A stretch of DNA of 64,000 nucleotides from Sphingomonas sp. QA11 (GCF_028473665.1 NZ_CP098774.1:5079501-5143500); one strand, 5' to 3'. Counted from the stretch's first letter, positions 52,538 to 61,949 are shown. Notes: a model not told the origin generated them from the letters alone. Numbers and translations: made by a program.

Positions 52538-53431
52538 ATGAAGCATGATGCCATCATCGTCGGCGGTGGTTTCGCCGGTCTGGCCGCCGCGACCTACCTC
52601 GCCCGCGCGCGGCGTAGCGTGTGCGTCATCGACACGGGCCAGCCGCGCAATCGCTTTGCCACCGCCTCGCACGGCTTTCTCGGCTTCGACGGCAGCCGGC
52701 CGCAGGCGATCCTCGCCAGGGCGCGCGATCAGCTCTCCGCTTATCCCGGGGTGCGCATGATCGACGCCGAAGCGGTCGCCGCCCGATCCAGTGAAGATGG
52801 CTTCTCCGTCTCCCTGTCGAGCGGCGAGGAAATCTCGGCGCGCAAGGCGGTTCTCGCCTTCGGGCTGCGCGACATGCTGGAACCGATCCCCGGCCTCGGG
52901 GAACGCTGGGGCAGGACGGTGCTGCATTGTCCCTATTGCCATGGCTTCGAGTTCGCCGACCGCCGGCTCGGCGTACTCTATCGCACGCCCATGTCGGCGC
53001 ACCAGGCCCGCCTGATCGCAGAATGGGGGCCGACGACCCTGTATCTCAACGGTGCCGGGCTCGATCCGGAAAGCGCGGCAACGCTGGCCGAACAGGGCGT
53101 CGAGGTGGAGCCGGGCAAGGTGAGGCGACTGGTCGGCGAGCACGAGGCCCTTTCCGCCATCGAGTTGGAGGACGGGCGGACCAGCCCGGTCGAGGCGCTC
53201 TATGTGGCGCCCCAGTCCTGCCTCTCGAGCCCGATCGCTGAACAGCTCGGTGTGGTGATCGACGAAGGGCTGATGGGACCCGTCATCAGGACCGATGCCG
53301 ACAAGATGACCAATGTGCCCGGCCTCTATGCCGCCGGCGATATCGCACGCGCGCCGCACAGCGTGAGCTGGGCGGTCGCGGACGGGGTCACGGCGGGCAC
53401 CTCAGCTCATCGCGCGCTCGTGTTCGGCTGA
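52538..53431 (+). CDS. NAD(P)/FAD-dependent oxidoreductase, thioredoxin-reductase-like
   Basis: This 297-residue protein has AIIVGGGFAGLAAATYLARA, a GxGxxG-like second domain and the redox-active pair in VLHCPYCHGFEF (Cys131, Cys134), matching the small thioredoxin reductase-like family, with NVPGLYAAGDIARAP near the C-terminus. It lacks the full length of TrxB but keeps the CxxC, so it may reduce a thiol partner. A methyltransferase gene follows 3 bases after the stop. Confidence 0.9.
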   Translation: MKHDAIIVGGGFAGLAAATYLARARRSVCVIDTGQPRNRFATASHGFLGFDGSRPQAILARARDQLSAYPGVRMIDAEAVAARSSEDGFSVSLSSGEEISARKAVLAFGLRDMLEPIPGLGERWGRTVLHCPYCHGFEFADRRLGVLYRTPMSAHQARLIAEWGPTTLYLNGAGLDPESAATLAEQGVEVEPGKVRRLVGEHEALSAIELEDGRTSPVEALYVAPQSCLSSPIAEQLGVVIDEGLMGPVIRTDADKMTNVPGLYAAGDIARAPHSVSWAVADGVTAGTSAHRALVFG

Positions 53432-53434
53432 ACG

Positions 53435-54112
53435 ATGCAGCCGAATCAACCTTTCACCGATCCCGCGATGGTGGCCGGCTATGCGGAGGGCACGCCGCAA
53501 AAGGTGCCCGGCTTCGCCGACCTTCACCGCATGGCGGCGCTCCTGCTGGCTGAGCATGCGCCGGACGAGGCGGCTATTCTGGTGCTCGGCGCGGGCGGGG
53601 GCCTCGAGCTGAAGGCGTTCGTCGAGGCGCAACCGCGGTGGCGCTTCACGGGCGTCGACCCCTCGGCCGAGATGCTGGGTCTGGCGCGGTTGATCCTCGG
53701 GCCGCTTCAGCAGCGGGTCGAGTTGAAGCAAGGCTATGTCGATACGGCGCCGCCGGGGCCGTTCGACGGCGCGACCTGTCTGCTCACCCTGCACTTCCTT
53801 CCAAGGGAGGAACGGCTGCGCACGTTGCGCGACCTGCACCGGCGGCTGAGGGCGGGTGCGCCGCTGGTCGTCGCCCACCATAGCTGTCCTGACGACGGCG
53901 ATCTTCACCGCTGGCTGTCGCGATCGGTGGCCTTCGCCGGTGGGGCAGGCGCGGATGTCGCGCGGGCCTCGGCCTCGGCCGCCGCCATGGCGGAGCGCCT
54001 GCCCGTCCTCCGGGCCAGCGAGGACGAAGCGCTCCTCCGCGAGGCCGGCTTTTCCGGCGTCGCCCTGTTCTACGCCGGCTTTTCGTTCCGCGGCTGGGTC
54101 GCCCTTGCCTGA
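53435..54112 (+). CDS. Class I SAM-dependent methyltransferase
   Basis: This 225-residue protein has AAILVLGAGGGLELKAFVEAQPRWRFTGVDPSAEML (motif I and II), DGATCLLTLHFLPREERLRTL and LRAGAPLVVAHHS. The substrate is not evident. It is closely coupled to the thioredoxin-reductase-like gene. Its 3' end overlaps the convergent MprF-like gene by 43 bases (54070-54112). Confidence 0.88.
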   Translation: MQPNQPFTDPAMVAGYAEGTPQKVPGFADLHRMAALLLAEHAPDEAAILVLGAGGGLELKAFVEAQPRWRFTGVDPSAEMLGLARLILGPLQQRVELKQGYVDTAPPGPFDGATCLLTLHFLPREERLRTLRDLHRRLRAGAPLVVAHHSCPDDGDLHRWLSRSVAFAGGAGADVARASASAAAMAERLPVLRASEDEALLREAGFSGVALFYAGFSFRGWVALA

Positions 54113-55137
54113 TGATGCCGCCCGCGCGCCTCGTGCAGCGCGAACAGGATCAGGCCGACCGCGAGCGGCAGCAGATAATAGATGAACCGATACACCAGCA
54201 GCGCGGCGAACAGCGTCGCGCGGTTGATGTCGTGCAGCGCCACCAGCATCACCGCTTCGAACACGCCGACACCGCCGGGCGCGTGGGTGATCAGCCCCGA
54301 AACGAACGCGGTGATATAGCCGACCAGAACGGCAGGGAAACTTGCGAGATCGAGGCCCGGGACAAGGACGAACAGCGCCGCAGTCGCCAGCGTGATGTCG
54401 ATCATCGCGAGCGCGAACTGGCCGAGCGCCAGGCCGACCGTCGGCAGCACCAGCGACCAGCCGAACAGGCGCACGGGCCGTCCCGCGCGGAAATGGAGTA
54501 GCACCAGATAGCCGACAAGGCCGGCCAGGATCACTGATCCGCCCAGGGCCTGGTATCGGTACGGCACCTGCCATCCTTCCTGGGCGAACACGCCCGGAAT
54601 GGCGATCAGGGCGATGCCGAGCATCAGGAAGACGCCGAACCAGAAGGTGATGCCGGCGAGCGCGATAACCTGCGCGACCTCGCCGAGGCTCAGCCCCTTG
54701 CGGCGATAGATTCGGTACCGCGCAAGCCCGCCGGTGAGCACGGCGAACCCGAAATTATGGCTGAAGATGTAGCTGGTGAAGGATGCCAGCGCGGCCGTCC
54801 GGTACGGGACTTTCCGGCCGATCGAGCGCAGGGCGAGCACGTCATAGCCGGTCAGCACCAGATAGCTGAGCGCGGTGAGCGCCACCGACGCGGCCAGGTT
54901 GACGATGCCGATCCGCCCGAACGCCGCGCGGATATCCTCCCAGCTCGTCTCGCTCAGGATGTTGAACAGCGCCGCGACCGCGATCCCGACCACCGCGATC
55001 ATCAACACCCCCGCCGCCAGGTTGCGGGTGGCTGAATGGGCAAGGATCTGGCGAAAGGCGGAAGGGGGCGCTGGGGAGGTGGTCACGCGACTGGCTTGTC
55101 CGCCCGATCCTGACTCGGCGATGAACGCCCGCCCCAT
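54070..55137 (-). CDS. Lysylphosphatidylglycerol synthase-like transmembrane protein (UPF0104/DUF2156-less)
   Basis: This 355-residue protein has about eight membrane helices. The pattern TALSYLVLTGYDVLALRSIGRKVPYRTAALASFTSYIFSHNFGFAVLTGGLARYRIYRRKGLS and LGYITAFVSGLITHAPGGVGVFEAVML is the flippase-like membrane domain of MprF. The C-terminal synthase domain of MprF is absent, so it is the UPF0104 type, likely a lipid flippase or related transporter of unknown substrate. The 3' end overlaps the convergent methyltransferase gene. Confidence 0.87.
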   Translation of the reverse strand: MGRAFIAESGSGGQASRVTTSPAPPSAFRQILAHSATRNLAAGVLMIAVVGIAVAALFNILSETSWEDIRAAFGRIGIVNLAASVALTALSYLVLTGYDVLALRSIGRKVPYRTAALASFTSYIFSHNFGFAVLTGGLARYRIYRRKGLSLGEVAQVIALAGITFWFGVFLMLGIALIAIPGVFAQEGWQVPYRYQALGGSVILAGLVGYLVLLHFRAGRPVRLFGWSLVLPTVGLALGQFALAMIDITLATAALFVLVPGLDLASFPAVLVGYITAFVSGLITHAPGGVGVFEAVMLVALHDINRATLFAALLVYRFIYYLLPLAVGLILFALHEARGRHHQARATQPRNEKPA

Positions 55138-55181
55138 ATCGTCGCCGGTTTCAGCACGGCTCGGCCCGGATGCGACCGTGT

Positions 55182-56105
55182 CTATGCCGCGAGCTGCCAG
55201 CGGCTGCGCCCGGCGCGCTTCGCCGCGTACAGTGCCTCGTCGGCCCGGCAGACCAGCTCGCGTAGCGAAACGTCGCCGTCTTCGGTGCAGGATACGCCGA
55301 CGCTCGCGCCGATATGGGCGAAGGCCCCATCGACTTCATAGACGGTGCCGAGCTGCTTCACGATCCGCGCCGCCGTGCGTTCGGCCAGCGCACGGTCGGC
55401 ATGATGCATGATGATGCCGAATTCGTCCCCGCCGACCCGGGCGACGACATCGCCGTCGCGAATCTGGCGGGGCAGGCGCCGGCCGACCTCGGCCAGCACC
55501 ATGTCGCCGGCCCTGTGGCCCAGCCGGTCGTTGATATGCTTGAAATGGTCGAGGTCGATCAGCAACAGGCTCGCCTGATGTCCCAGCGGGCCGGCCAGCG
55601 CTTCCTCGAAGCCGCGCCGGTTGTACAGGCCGGTCAGATGGTCGGTGACGACCTGGTGCTGCAACCGGCTATTGGCTTCCTGCAGCGCCTGGCGCGCCTC
55701 AAGGCGTTCGGTCAGGTCGACCACCTCCGAAAGGAAGCTGATCGGCGTGCCGTCCTCCTCGCGCACCACCGTCGCGGTCAGCAGGACATGGACGATGCCG
55801 CCGTCCTTGTGAAGATAGCGTTTCTCCATCTGGTAGCTGTCGCGCTCGCCGCGCATCACTTCCTCGAACAAATGCAGGTCGGCCCGGATATCGTGCGGAT
55901 GCGTGAAATCGGCGAAATGCATGCCGGCCAGCGCGTCGGGGGCATGGCCGAGCAACGCCGCCAGCGACGCATTCACTTCGACGCAGATGCCCGTCACGTC
56001 GACGATCGCCTTGCCCGTCGCCGCCGCATGGAATGCCGCCCTGAACATCTGTCGGCTGGTCCGAAGCTCCCGCTCCAGCGCGCCGATACCACCATCCGTC
56101 ATCAT
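55182..56105 (-). CDS. PAS-GGDEF diguanylate cyclase
   Basis: This 307-residue soluble protein has an N-terminal PAS domain with PAC (residues 18-135, including MEKRYLHKDGGIVHVLLTA) and a GGDEF domain (HLTGLYNRRGFEEAL, LIDLDHFKHINDRLGH). The active-site RVGGDEFGI is intact, and RDGD five residues before the GGDEF core is the inhibitory I site. It should make cyclic di-GMP from GTP in response to a PAS-sensed signal. ATGATG is the start. Confidence 0.92.
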   Translation of the reverse strand: MMTDGGIGALERELRTSRQMFRAAFHAAATGKAIVDVTGICVEVNASLAALLGHAPDALAGMHFADFTHPHDIRADLHLFEEVMRGERDSYQMEKRYLHKDGGIVHVLLTATVVREEDGTPISFLSEVVDLTERLEARQALQEANSRLQHQVVTDHLTGLYNRRGFEEALAGPLGHQASLLLIDLDHFKHINDRLGHRAGDMVLAEVGRRLPRQIRDGDVVARVGGDEFGIIMHHADRALAERTAARIVKQLGTVYEVDGAFAHIGASVGVSCTEDGDVSLRELVCRADEALYAAKRAGRSRWQLAA

Positions 56106-56199
56106 GCCCGATCCTGCAGCCTGATCGCGAAGTCCATCAGCGCGTCGAAGGACGATAGGGGGGCTGGGTTAACGAGTGATGGGCAAATGGCGGGATGCG

Positions 56200-56943
56200 T
56201 TATTTCTGGCAGGCGACGATGGCAGCGATCGCGGCCAGCGTGTCCCCCGGGTCGCGCACCCGGACCGTGTCGAGCCCAAGCTCCTTGGCCGGATAGTCGT
56301 TGCCGCCGGGGAAGATCGCGTCGCCGATGAACAGCATCGCGTCGAGCGCGATGCCGCTCGTGTCGCGCAGCTTCTTCAGGCCATAGGCCTTATCGACGCC
56401 TTCCCGCGTGACGTCGATCGAGGTCGCGCCGCCCATGTTGATCGACAGGCCGGGCAGGCGCTTGCGCAGGTCGGCCTGGATCACCTTACGCTTGGCGAAG
56501 TCAGGGTCCCAATGCTCCTTCGCGTCGAGCGGCGCCTGCTGGCCCAGCGCGGAAAAGGTGATCTGGCTGCCGCGATCCTCGATCCGCTCGCCCCAGGTCT
56601 TTTCCGGCACGAAGCCGGTCGCCTTCAGTGCCGCGTCGAACGCGTCGAAGATGGCATGTTTCTGGGCATCGTCGAACAGTTCGGCGTAAACGGCACGCCA
56701 AGACCCGTCATATCGGTAGAGCTTGGTGCCGGTCGTCGGCATCAGCCAGAGGCGGGTCAGGTCGGCGCGGGCGGGCAGTCGGCTCGCCACCTGCTTCTCG
56801 AACTGCGGCCAGTCCCCGCCGGAGATCACCGCGACCTGCGCGACGCCGAGCAGGTCGGCCAGCGCCTCGCCCATCGGCTCCTGCAAAGGCTGCTTGCTCT
56901 CGGCGAGCGTTCCGTCGAGGTCGAAGGCGACCAGCTGCTTCAT
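56200..56943 (-). CDS. HAD-IIB hydrolase, phosphomannomutase-like
   Basis: This 247-residue protein begins MKQLVAFDLDGTLAESK, the HAD nucleophile motif DxD, with CAGGAG six bases upstream of the ATG. It has AVISGGDWPQFEKQV, a cap domain and SIDVTREGVDKAYGLKKL with ALDAMLFIGDAIFPGGND. The pattern matches eukaryotic-type phosphomannomutases and HAD-IIB phosphatases. It may act on mannose or another sugar phosphate, but this is not proven. Confidence 0.82.
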   Translation of the reverse strand: MKQLVAFDLDGTLAESKQPLQEPMGEALADLLGVAQVAVISGGDWPQFEKQVASRLPARADLTRLWLMPTTGTKLYRYDGSWRAVYAELFDDAQKHAIFDAFDAALKATGFVPEKTWGERIEDRGSQITFSALGQQAPLDAKEHWDPDFAKRKVIQADLRKRLPGLSINMGGATSIDVTREGVDKAYGLKKLRDTSGIALDAMLFIGDAIFPGGNDYPAKELGLDTVRVRDPGDTLAAIAAIVACQK

Positions 56944-57075
56944 GCGCGGCTCCTGAAAAAATCCGCCGCGCAAGGCGACGGGACGGCATGCAAGCGCCCG
57001 ATCCGGCAGGAAGTTCCCGTGACGATGGAACAGTTGTGGAATCGCATCGTTGGTCCCGAAACAAAAGGGGCCATC

Positions 57076-57468
57076 ATGTCATCGCAGACTCCGTTCACCT
57101 GGTCGGGAAGGACTCAAGCCGGCCTTGGGCTGTTCGCTGCCTCCCTGCTCTATCTCGCCATCGCCGCGCCCAATCCGGTCTCTATCGCCTTCGCTGTCGG
57201 TGCGGGGGCGTGCCTCGCCCTGTTCGGGGTCACCGGGGCGCGGCTGGTGCTGGTCGCGCTCACCCTGCTGATGCTCGCCGTCGCCGCCGCAGGATTGTTC
57301 GCGGCGCTGGTGGTCGGCAGCTACCTGCTGCTGCCGGTGGCGCTGGCGCAGATCGTCGCGGTGGCGCTGGTCGAGGCGCGTGACCAGGACTGGGTGAACG
57401 ACGCCGCGGCCGAGGCTTCGCCGGCCCGATCCGGGCTGCCGGCCGGCCTTGCGCGCCAGCGTATCTGA
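57076..57468 (+). CDS. Hypothetical membrane protein
   Basis: This 130-residue protein has four closely spaced hydrophobic helices (GLFAASLLYLAIAAPNPVSIAFAVGAGACLALFG, LVLVALTLLMLAVAAAGLFAALVVGSYLLLPVALAQIVAV) and a polar C-terminus. I recognise no family. An in-frame Met at 57025 (MEQLWNRIVG) would add 17 residues. The gene is divergent from the HAD gene and precedes the DEAD-box gene. Confidence 0.6.
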   Translation: MSSQTPFTWSGRTQAGLGLFAASLLYLAIAAPNPVSIAFAVGAGACLALFGVTGARLVLVALTLLMLAVAAAGLFAALVVGSYLLLPVALAQIVAVALVEARDQDWVNDAAAEASPARSGLPAGLARQRI

Positions 57469-57558
57469 TCGCGTTACCGACGGGCGTGCTTTAATCCGGA
57501 TTATCTGCTAGGGCCCCGCTTTGCGCGCGAACACGCGGCCCCCCAAATCCGGAATAAC

Positions 57559-59253
57559 ATGCCCTTCTCACATCTGCCCACGCTTCTCGCCGAAGCGCTC
57601 TCCGCCCGTGGCTATGCCGCGCCCACTCCAGTCCAGGCCGCGGTGATCGAGCCCCAGGCCGAGGGCCGCGACATGATCGTCTCGGCGCAGACCGGCTCAG
57701 GCAAGACAGTCGCTTTCGGCCTCGCCATCGCGCCGCAGCTTCTTGGCGAGGAAGGCGCGCTGCCCCCGGCTCGCGCCCCGCTCGCCCTGGCCATCGCGCC
57801 GACGCGCGAGCTTGCGCTCCAGGTCAGCCGTGAGCTCGGCTGGCTTTATGAAAAGGCCGGCGCGCGCATCGCCACCTGTGTCGGCGGCATGGACGCGTCG
57901 AGCGAACGCCGCGCCCTGTCGCGCGGCGCGCATATCGTCGTCGGCACGCCGGGCCGCCTGCGCGATCATATCGAGCGCGGCGCGCTCGATCTCGGCGCGC
58001 TCAAGGCAGTCATCCTCGACGAAGCCGACGAGATGCTCGACATGGGCTTCCGCGAGGATCTCGAGCAGATTCTCGACGCGACCCCCGATCAGCGCCGCAC
58101 GCTCCTCTTCTCGGCGACCATGCCGAAGCAGATCGTCGCGCTCGCCAAGCGTTACCAGCGCGACGCGCTGCGCATTTCGACGGTGGGCGAGGATCGCGGG
58201 CATGGCGACATCAGCTACCAGGCGGTCACCGTCGCCCCGGCCGATATCGAGAATGCCGTGGTCAACCTGCTCCGCCTGCACGAGGCCGAATCGGCGATGC
58301 TGTTCTGCGCGACGCGCGACAATGTCCGCCATCTCCATGCCAGCCTGGTCGAGCGCGGCTTCGCCGCCGTTGCCCTGTCGGGCGAGCACACCCAGAACGA
58401 GCGCAACGCGGCGATGCAGGCGCTGCGCGACCAGCGCGCCCGGGTCTGCGTCGCGACCGATGTCGCCGCGCGGGGCATCGATCTGCCGACGCTGAGCCTG
58501 GTCATCCATGTCGAGCTGCCGCGCGATGCCGAGACGCTTCAGCACCGTTCGGGCCGCACCGGCCGCGCGGGCAAGAAGGGCACCGCCGTCCTGATCGTCC
58601 CCTATCAGCGCAAACGCCGGGTCGAGATGATGCTGCGCGGCGCGCGCATCGCGGTCGAATGGGTCAATGCGCCCACCGCCGACGACATTCGCAAGGCGGA
58701 CCGCACCCGCCTGATGGAAATGCTGCTCGAGACGATCGAGGTCGATGATGACGATCGCGCGCTCGCCGCGCAGCTCATGGAGCAGAAGTCGCCCGAGGAT
58801 ATCGCGGCGGCGCTGGTCAAGACCTATCGCGCGCGCCTGCCCGCCCCGGAGGAGATGCTGACCCAGGGCGCCGCCCAGCCGGCCGGCAAGGAGCATCACC
58901 GCGAAGGCTTCGACGACATCGTATGGTTCCGCATGGATATCGGCCGCCGCCAGAACGCCGATCCGCGCTGGATCCTGCCGCTGATCTGCCGCCGGGGGCA
59001 CATCACCAAGAACGAGGTCGGCGCGATCCGCATCGGCCCGAACGAGACCGCCTTCCAGATTCCGCGCGCCATTGCCGGCAAGTTCATGGCCTCGGTCAAG
59101 CGCACGGTGGGCGAGGAGGCCGAGGGCGGCGTCCAGTTCGAAGTGCTCGAAGGCGGTCCGCAACAGGCCGCCCGCGAGCCGCGCCGCCACAACGGCCCGG
59201 CCCCCGTGCGCCACCAGCCGCGCCCGACCCTGCGCAAGCGCCCGCGCGGCTAG
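57559..59253 (+). CDS. DEAD-box RNA helicase with C-terminal RNA-binding domain (DbpA/CsdA-like)
   Basis: This 564-residue protein has the Q motif (HLPTLLAEALSARGYAAPTPVQ), AQTGSGKT, PTRELALQV, DEADEMLDMGF, SATMP, ATDVAARGID and HRSGRTGRAG. From residue 440 on is a DbpA-type RNA-recognition region (WFRMDIGRRQNADPRWILPLICRRGHITKNEVGAIRIG), followed by a short basic tail. It probably acts in 50S assembly or cold adaptation. It is a second DEAD gene of the window, of another class from the RhlE-like one. Confidence 0.92.
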   Translation: MPFSHLPTLLAEALSARGYAAPTPVQAAVIEPQAEGRDMIVSAQTGSGKTVAFGLAIAPQLLGEEGALPPARAPLALAIAPTRELALQVSRELGWLYEKAGARIATCVGGMDASSERRALSRGAHIVVGTPGRLRDHIERGALDLGALKAVILDEADEMLDMGFREDLEQILDATPDQRRTLLFSATMPKQIVALAKRYQRDALRISTVGEDRGHGDISYQAVTVAPADIENAVVNLLRLHEAESAMLFCATRDNVRHLHASLVERGFAAVALSGEHTQNERNAAMQALRDQRARVCVATDVAARGIDLPTLSLVIHVELPRDAETLQHRSGRTGRAGKKGTAVLIVPYQRKRRVEMMLRGARIAVEWVNAPTADDIRKADRTRLMEMLLETIEVDDDDRALAAQLMEQKSPEDIAAALVKTYRARLPAPEEMLTQGAAQPAGKEHHREGFDDIVWFRMDIGRRQNADPRWILPLICRRGHITKNEVGAIRIGPNETAFQIPRAIAGKFMASVKRTVGEEAEGGVQFEVLEGGPQQAAREPRRHNGPAPVRHQPRPTLRKRPRG

Positions 59254-59265
59254 GCACGCCCCACC

Positions 59266-59295
59266 GTCATGCCGGACTTGTTCCGGCATCCGCTC
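59266..59295. repeat. Half copy of family B
   Basis: GTCATGCCGGACTTGTTCCG then GCATCC is one arm of family B without its partner. It starts 13 bases after the DEAD gene stop. Confidence 0.7.
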
Positions 59296-59340
59296 CTCCG
59301 CGCACGCGTCGCTGGTTGTCCGTGCGAATCCCCTGACCTC

Positions 59341-59449
59341 ACTCTTCCCCGGCGAAGGCCGGGGCCCAGTCGGGAAGGCCGATGTAACGACGCGTCCTGC
59401 CATCCACGGTCGCCCCCCAACTGGGCCCCGGCCTTCGCCGGGGAAGAGT
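59341..59449. repeat. Palindromic repeat family A, well preserved copy
   Basis: The left 29 bases (59341-59369) and right 29 bases (59421-59449) are exact inverted repeats containing CCCCGGCGAAGGCCGGGGCC. The 51-base loop is partly shared with the copy at 352-448. It lies between the DEAD gene and a small gene. No frame here is a credible gene. Confidence 0.92.
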
Positions 59450-59539
59450 GAGAGGGCGGCGGCACCGGGACGACCTTGAGCGTGAATGGGCTAACTTTGC
59501 TGTTCCAGTCGGCCCTGAATCCCTCTAGTGCCCGCCGCC

Positions 59540-59941
59540 ATGAGCAAATCAGCCACCGACGTGATGCAGGACATCGTCTTTTCCGCCATCATCGATTCGA
59601 TCGGTGCGCTGAAGGCAGCGTCGAAGGGCGTGCCCAACACGCTGCTGCGCGATCTCAATTCGGTGCACGCCAACACCACGCTGGCCGATCTGCCGCCTGA
59701 GCTGCAGGCGGCGATCGCCACCAACGTGCGCGCTGCGTTCACGCGGCTGCTCAAGGAAGGCTATACGGTCGCGCCGGCCGGCTCGACCGTGCCGAGGACT
59801 GCGCCGCCGCCGCCGCGGCCAGCCTCGCGCGATGCCCAGCGCCATCGCCGCCCCAACGCGCCGCCGCCCAAGCCGGGCGGCAACGATCCGGCCAAGCCGC
59901 GCGGCCCGCGCCCGAACCGCCCGCCCAAGCCGCGTTCCTGA
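59540..59941 (+). CDS. Hypothetical small protein with Pro-rich basic tail
   Basis: This 133-residue protein starts MSKSATDVMQDIVFSAIIDS. The N-terminal 80 residues are helical (SAIIDSIGALKAASKGVPNTLLRDLNSVHANTTLADLPPELQAAIATNVRAAFTRLLKEGY), and residues 85-133 are Pro/Arg/Lys-rich (PPPPRPASRDAQRHRRPNAP), likely disordered and nucleic-acid binding. I recognise no family. A GTG at 59528 would add four residues. It ends beside a small family G-like hairpin (59940-59964) before hisC. Confidence 0.65.
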   Translation: MSKSATDVMQDIVFSAIIDSIGALKAASKGVPNTLLRDLNSVHANTTLADLPPELQAAIATNVRAAFTRLLKEGYTVAPAGSTVPRTAPPPPRPASRDAQRHRRPNAPPPKPGGNDPAKPRGPRPNRPPKPRS

Positions 59942-60008
59942 TCCTCCCCGTTTTCGGGGCGGATCGCTCGCCTTCCAATCCGCCCTGCACCCCGCTAGGG
60001 CCGATCGC

Positions 60009-61109
60009 ATGACCGCACCGAAACCCAAAGACTGGATCATGGCGATCGCTCCCTATGTGCCGGGGCGTTCCACCACTGATGCCGGCGCGCCGATCGCCAA
60101 GCTCTCCTCCAACGAGAACCCGCTCGGCACCAGCGATCAGGCGCGCGCCGCCTTCTCGGCGCATGTCGGCGATCTCTATCGCTATCCCGATGCCAGCGCG
60201 GCCGACCTGCGCGAGGCGATCGCGGCCTATCACGATCTCGATCCCGCCCGGATCATCTACGGCACCGGCTCGGACGAGGTGCTCCACCTCGCGGCCGGGG
60301 CCTATGCCGGGCCCGGCGACGAGGTGATCTTCGTCCAATATGGCTTCGCGGTGTACGAGATTGCGACCCGCCGAGTCGGCGCCACCGTCGTGGTCGCCCC
60401 CGACAAGGACTATGCGACCGATGTCGACGCGATCCTCGCTTGCGTCACGCCGCGCACGCGAATCGTGTTCGTCGCCAACCCCAACAACCCGACCGGCACC
60501 TATGCCCCGCGCGGCGAGATCCTGCGCCTTCACGCGAACCTGCCGTCGGACGTGATGCTGGTGATCGACCAGGCCTATGCCGAATATCTGACGCCGGAAG
60601 AGGATGATGGCGGCCTCGATCTTGCGCGCAACGCGCCCAATGTGATCGTTACGCGCACCTTCTCCAAGATCCACGGCCTCGCCGCGGAGCGGATCGGCTG
60701 GGGCTATGGTTCGGCCGAGGCGGTCGCCGCGATGCACCGCATCCGCGCGCCCTTCTGCATCACCACGGCTGGCCAGCGGGCGGCGATCGCCGCGCTCGGC
60801 GCGACCGACTTCATCGAGCATAGCCGCGCGCACAATATCGAATGGCGCGCCTGGCTGGCGGGCGAGATCGCCAAGCTCGGCAACGCGGGCCTGCGCGTCG
60901 TGCCGAGCCACGCGAACTTCCTGCTCGTCCTGTTCGAAGGCGCGTTGACGGCGGAGGTCGCCTATCGCCAGCTGATGGAGCGCGGCATCATCGTGCGCTG
61001 GCTGCCGGGGCAGGGGCTTGCGCAGGGGTTGCGCATGACGATCGGTACCGAGACGGAAACGCGGGTACTGGCCGATGCGCTGCGCGATATCGTCGCCGAA
61101 CACAACTGA
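60009..61109 (+). CDS. hisC: Histidinol-phosphate aminotransferase
   Basis: This 366-residue class I/II PLP enzyme has LSSNENPLGTS, FVANPNNPTGTY, VIDQAYAEYL, and the PLP-Lys in TRTFSKIHGLAAERIG, with a C-terminal IRWLPGQGL-like Arg region. It transfers the amino group to imidazole acetol phosphate in histidine synthesis; an aromatic aminotransferase role is also possible. It is followed by the HAD gene with a 1-base TGATG overlap. Confidence 0.93.
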   Translation: MTAPKPKDWIMAIAPYVPGRSTTDAGAPIAKLSSNENPLGTSDQARAAFSAHVGDLYRYPDASAADLREAIAAYHDLDPARIIYGTGSDEVLHLAAGAYAGPGDEVIFVQYGFAVYEIATRRVGATVVVAPDKDYATDVDAILACVTPRTRIVFVANPNNPTGTYAPRGEILRLHANLPSDVMLVIDQAYAEYLTPEEDDGGLDLARNAPNVIVTRTFSKIHGLAAERIGWGYGSAEAVAAMHRIRAPFCITTAGQRAAIAALGATDFIEHSRAHNIEWRAWLAGEIAKLGNAGLRVVPSHANFLLVLFEGALTAEVAYRQLMERGIIVRWLPGQGLAQGLRMTIGTETETRVLADALRDIVAEHN

Positions 61110-61822
61110 TGGCCGCGCCGATCGAGGCGCTGGCATTTGACGTCTTCGGCACGGTGGTCGACTGGCGCACCAGCATCGCGCGCGAGGCTGCCTCCTTCTT
61201 CGCCGACTTCGGCCGCCGCGATATCGATCCGGCTGGTTTCGCCGATCAGTGGCGCGGGCTCTACCAGCCGGCGATGGAGGAATGCCGCTCGGGGCGCCGA
61301 CCGTTCGTCCGGCTTGACGTGCTCAACCGCGAGACGCTCGACACGCTGCTCGATCGCCACGGGGTCATCGGTGCGGATGAGGACGATATCGCCCGGTTCG
61401 CCCTTGCCTGGCGCCGGCTCGATCCCTGGCCCGATGCAGTCGAGGGGCTGACCCGGCTCAAGGCGCGCTACCCGATCGTCACCCTTTCCAACGGCAATAT
61501 CGCACTGATGCTTGAGATGGCGCGGCGCGGCGGCCTGCCCTGGGACGCGATCCTGGGCGCTGAGGTGACGGGCGCCTACAAGCCCGAGCCACGGGCTTAT
61601 CTCGGTGCAGCCGAAACATTGGGTATCGATCCTTCCGCCCTGTGCCTCGTCGCCGCGCATCACAGCGATCTCGCCGCTGCCCGTGCCTGCGGCCTCGCCA
61701 CCGCCTATATCGATCGTCCGCTTGAATATGGCGGCAGGCCAGCGCCCGACCGTCATTTCCGGCAGGAATGGGATCATACGGCCGGCAGTCTGGTCGATCT
61801 CGCTACCCGGCTCGGGTGCTGA
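61109..61822 (+). CDS. Haloacid dehalogenase type II
   Basis: This 237-residue HAD protein has the nucleophile in ALAFDVFGTVVDWRTS, IVTLSNGN, GAYKPEPRAYLGAAE (Lys) and a C-terminal HHSDLAAARACGLATAYI, the type II (S)-2-haloacid dehalogenase pattern. It would hydrolyse 2-haloacids by an Asp-ester mechanism, or a related phospho-ester. It begins at ATG overlapping the hisC stop, so it is coupled to hisC. Confidence 0.9.
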   Translation: MAAPIEALAFDVFGTVVDWRTSIAREAASFFADFGRRDIDPAGFADQWRGLYQPAMEECRSGRRPFVRLDVLNRETLDTLLDRHGVIGADEDDIARFALAWRRLDPWPDAVEGLTRLKARYPIVTLSNGNIALMLEMARRGGLPWDAILGAEVTGAYKPEPRAYLGAAETLGIDPSALCLVAAHHSDLAAARACGLATAYIDRPLEYGGRPAPDRHFRQEWDHTAGSLVDLATRLGC

Positions 61823-61862
61823 TCGCGCTGGACTTGTCGGCGCCGTCGTGATCCTGCGTCCG

Positions 61863-61880
61863 CTGTCATAAAAGTGACAT
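61863..61880 (+). promoter_or_regulatory. Probable Pho box
   Basis: CTGTCAT-AAAA-GTGACAT is 7-N4-7 and differs from the consensus CTGTCAT-N4-CTGTCAT at two positions of the second half. It lies directly upstream of the NUDIX/DUF47-PiT phosphate unit, as expected for PhoB control. Confidence 0.75.
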
Positions 61881-61949
61881 GCGAGAGAAAAGACCATCGA
61901 CCAGATTGCCGCCCTTCCATACCGAATCGAGCCCGATGGCAGCGCGTGC

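Noticed and set aside
59250..59479. Several frames of 60-135 codons at 59250-59479
   Set aside because: They are translations of repeat families A and B between genes.
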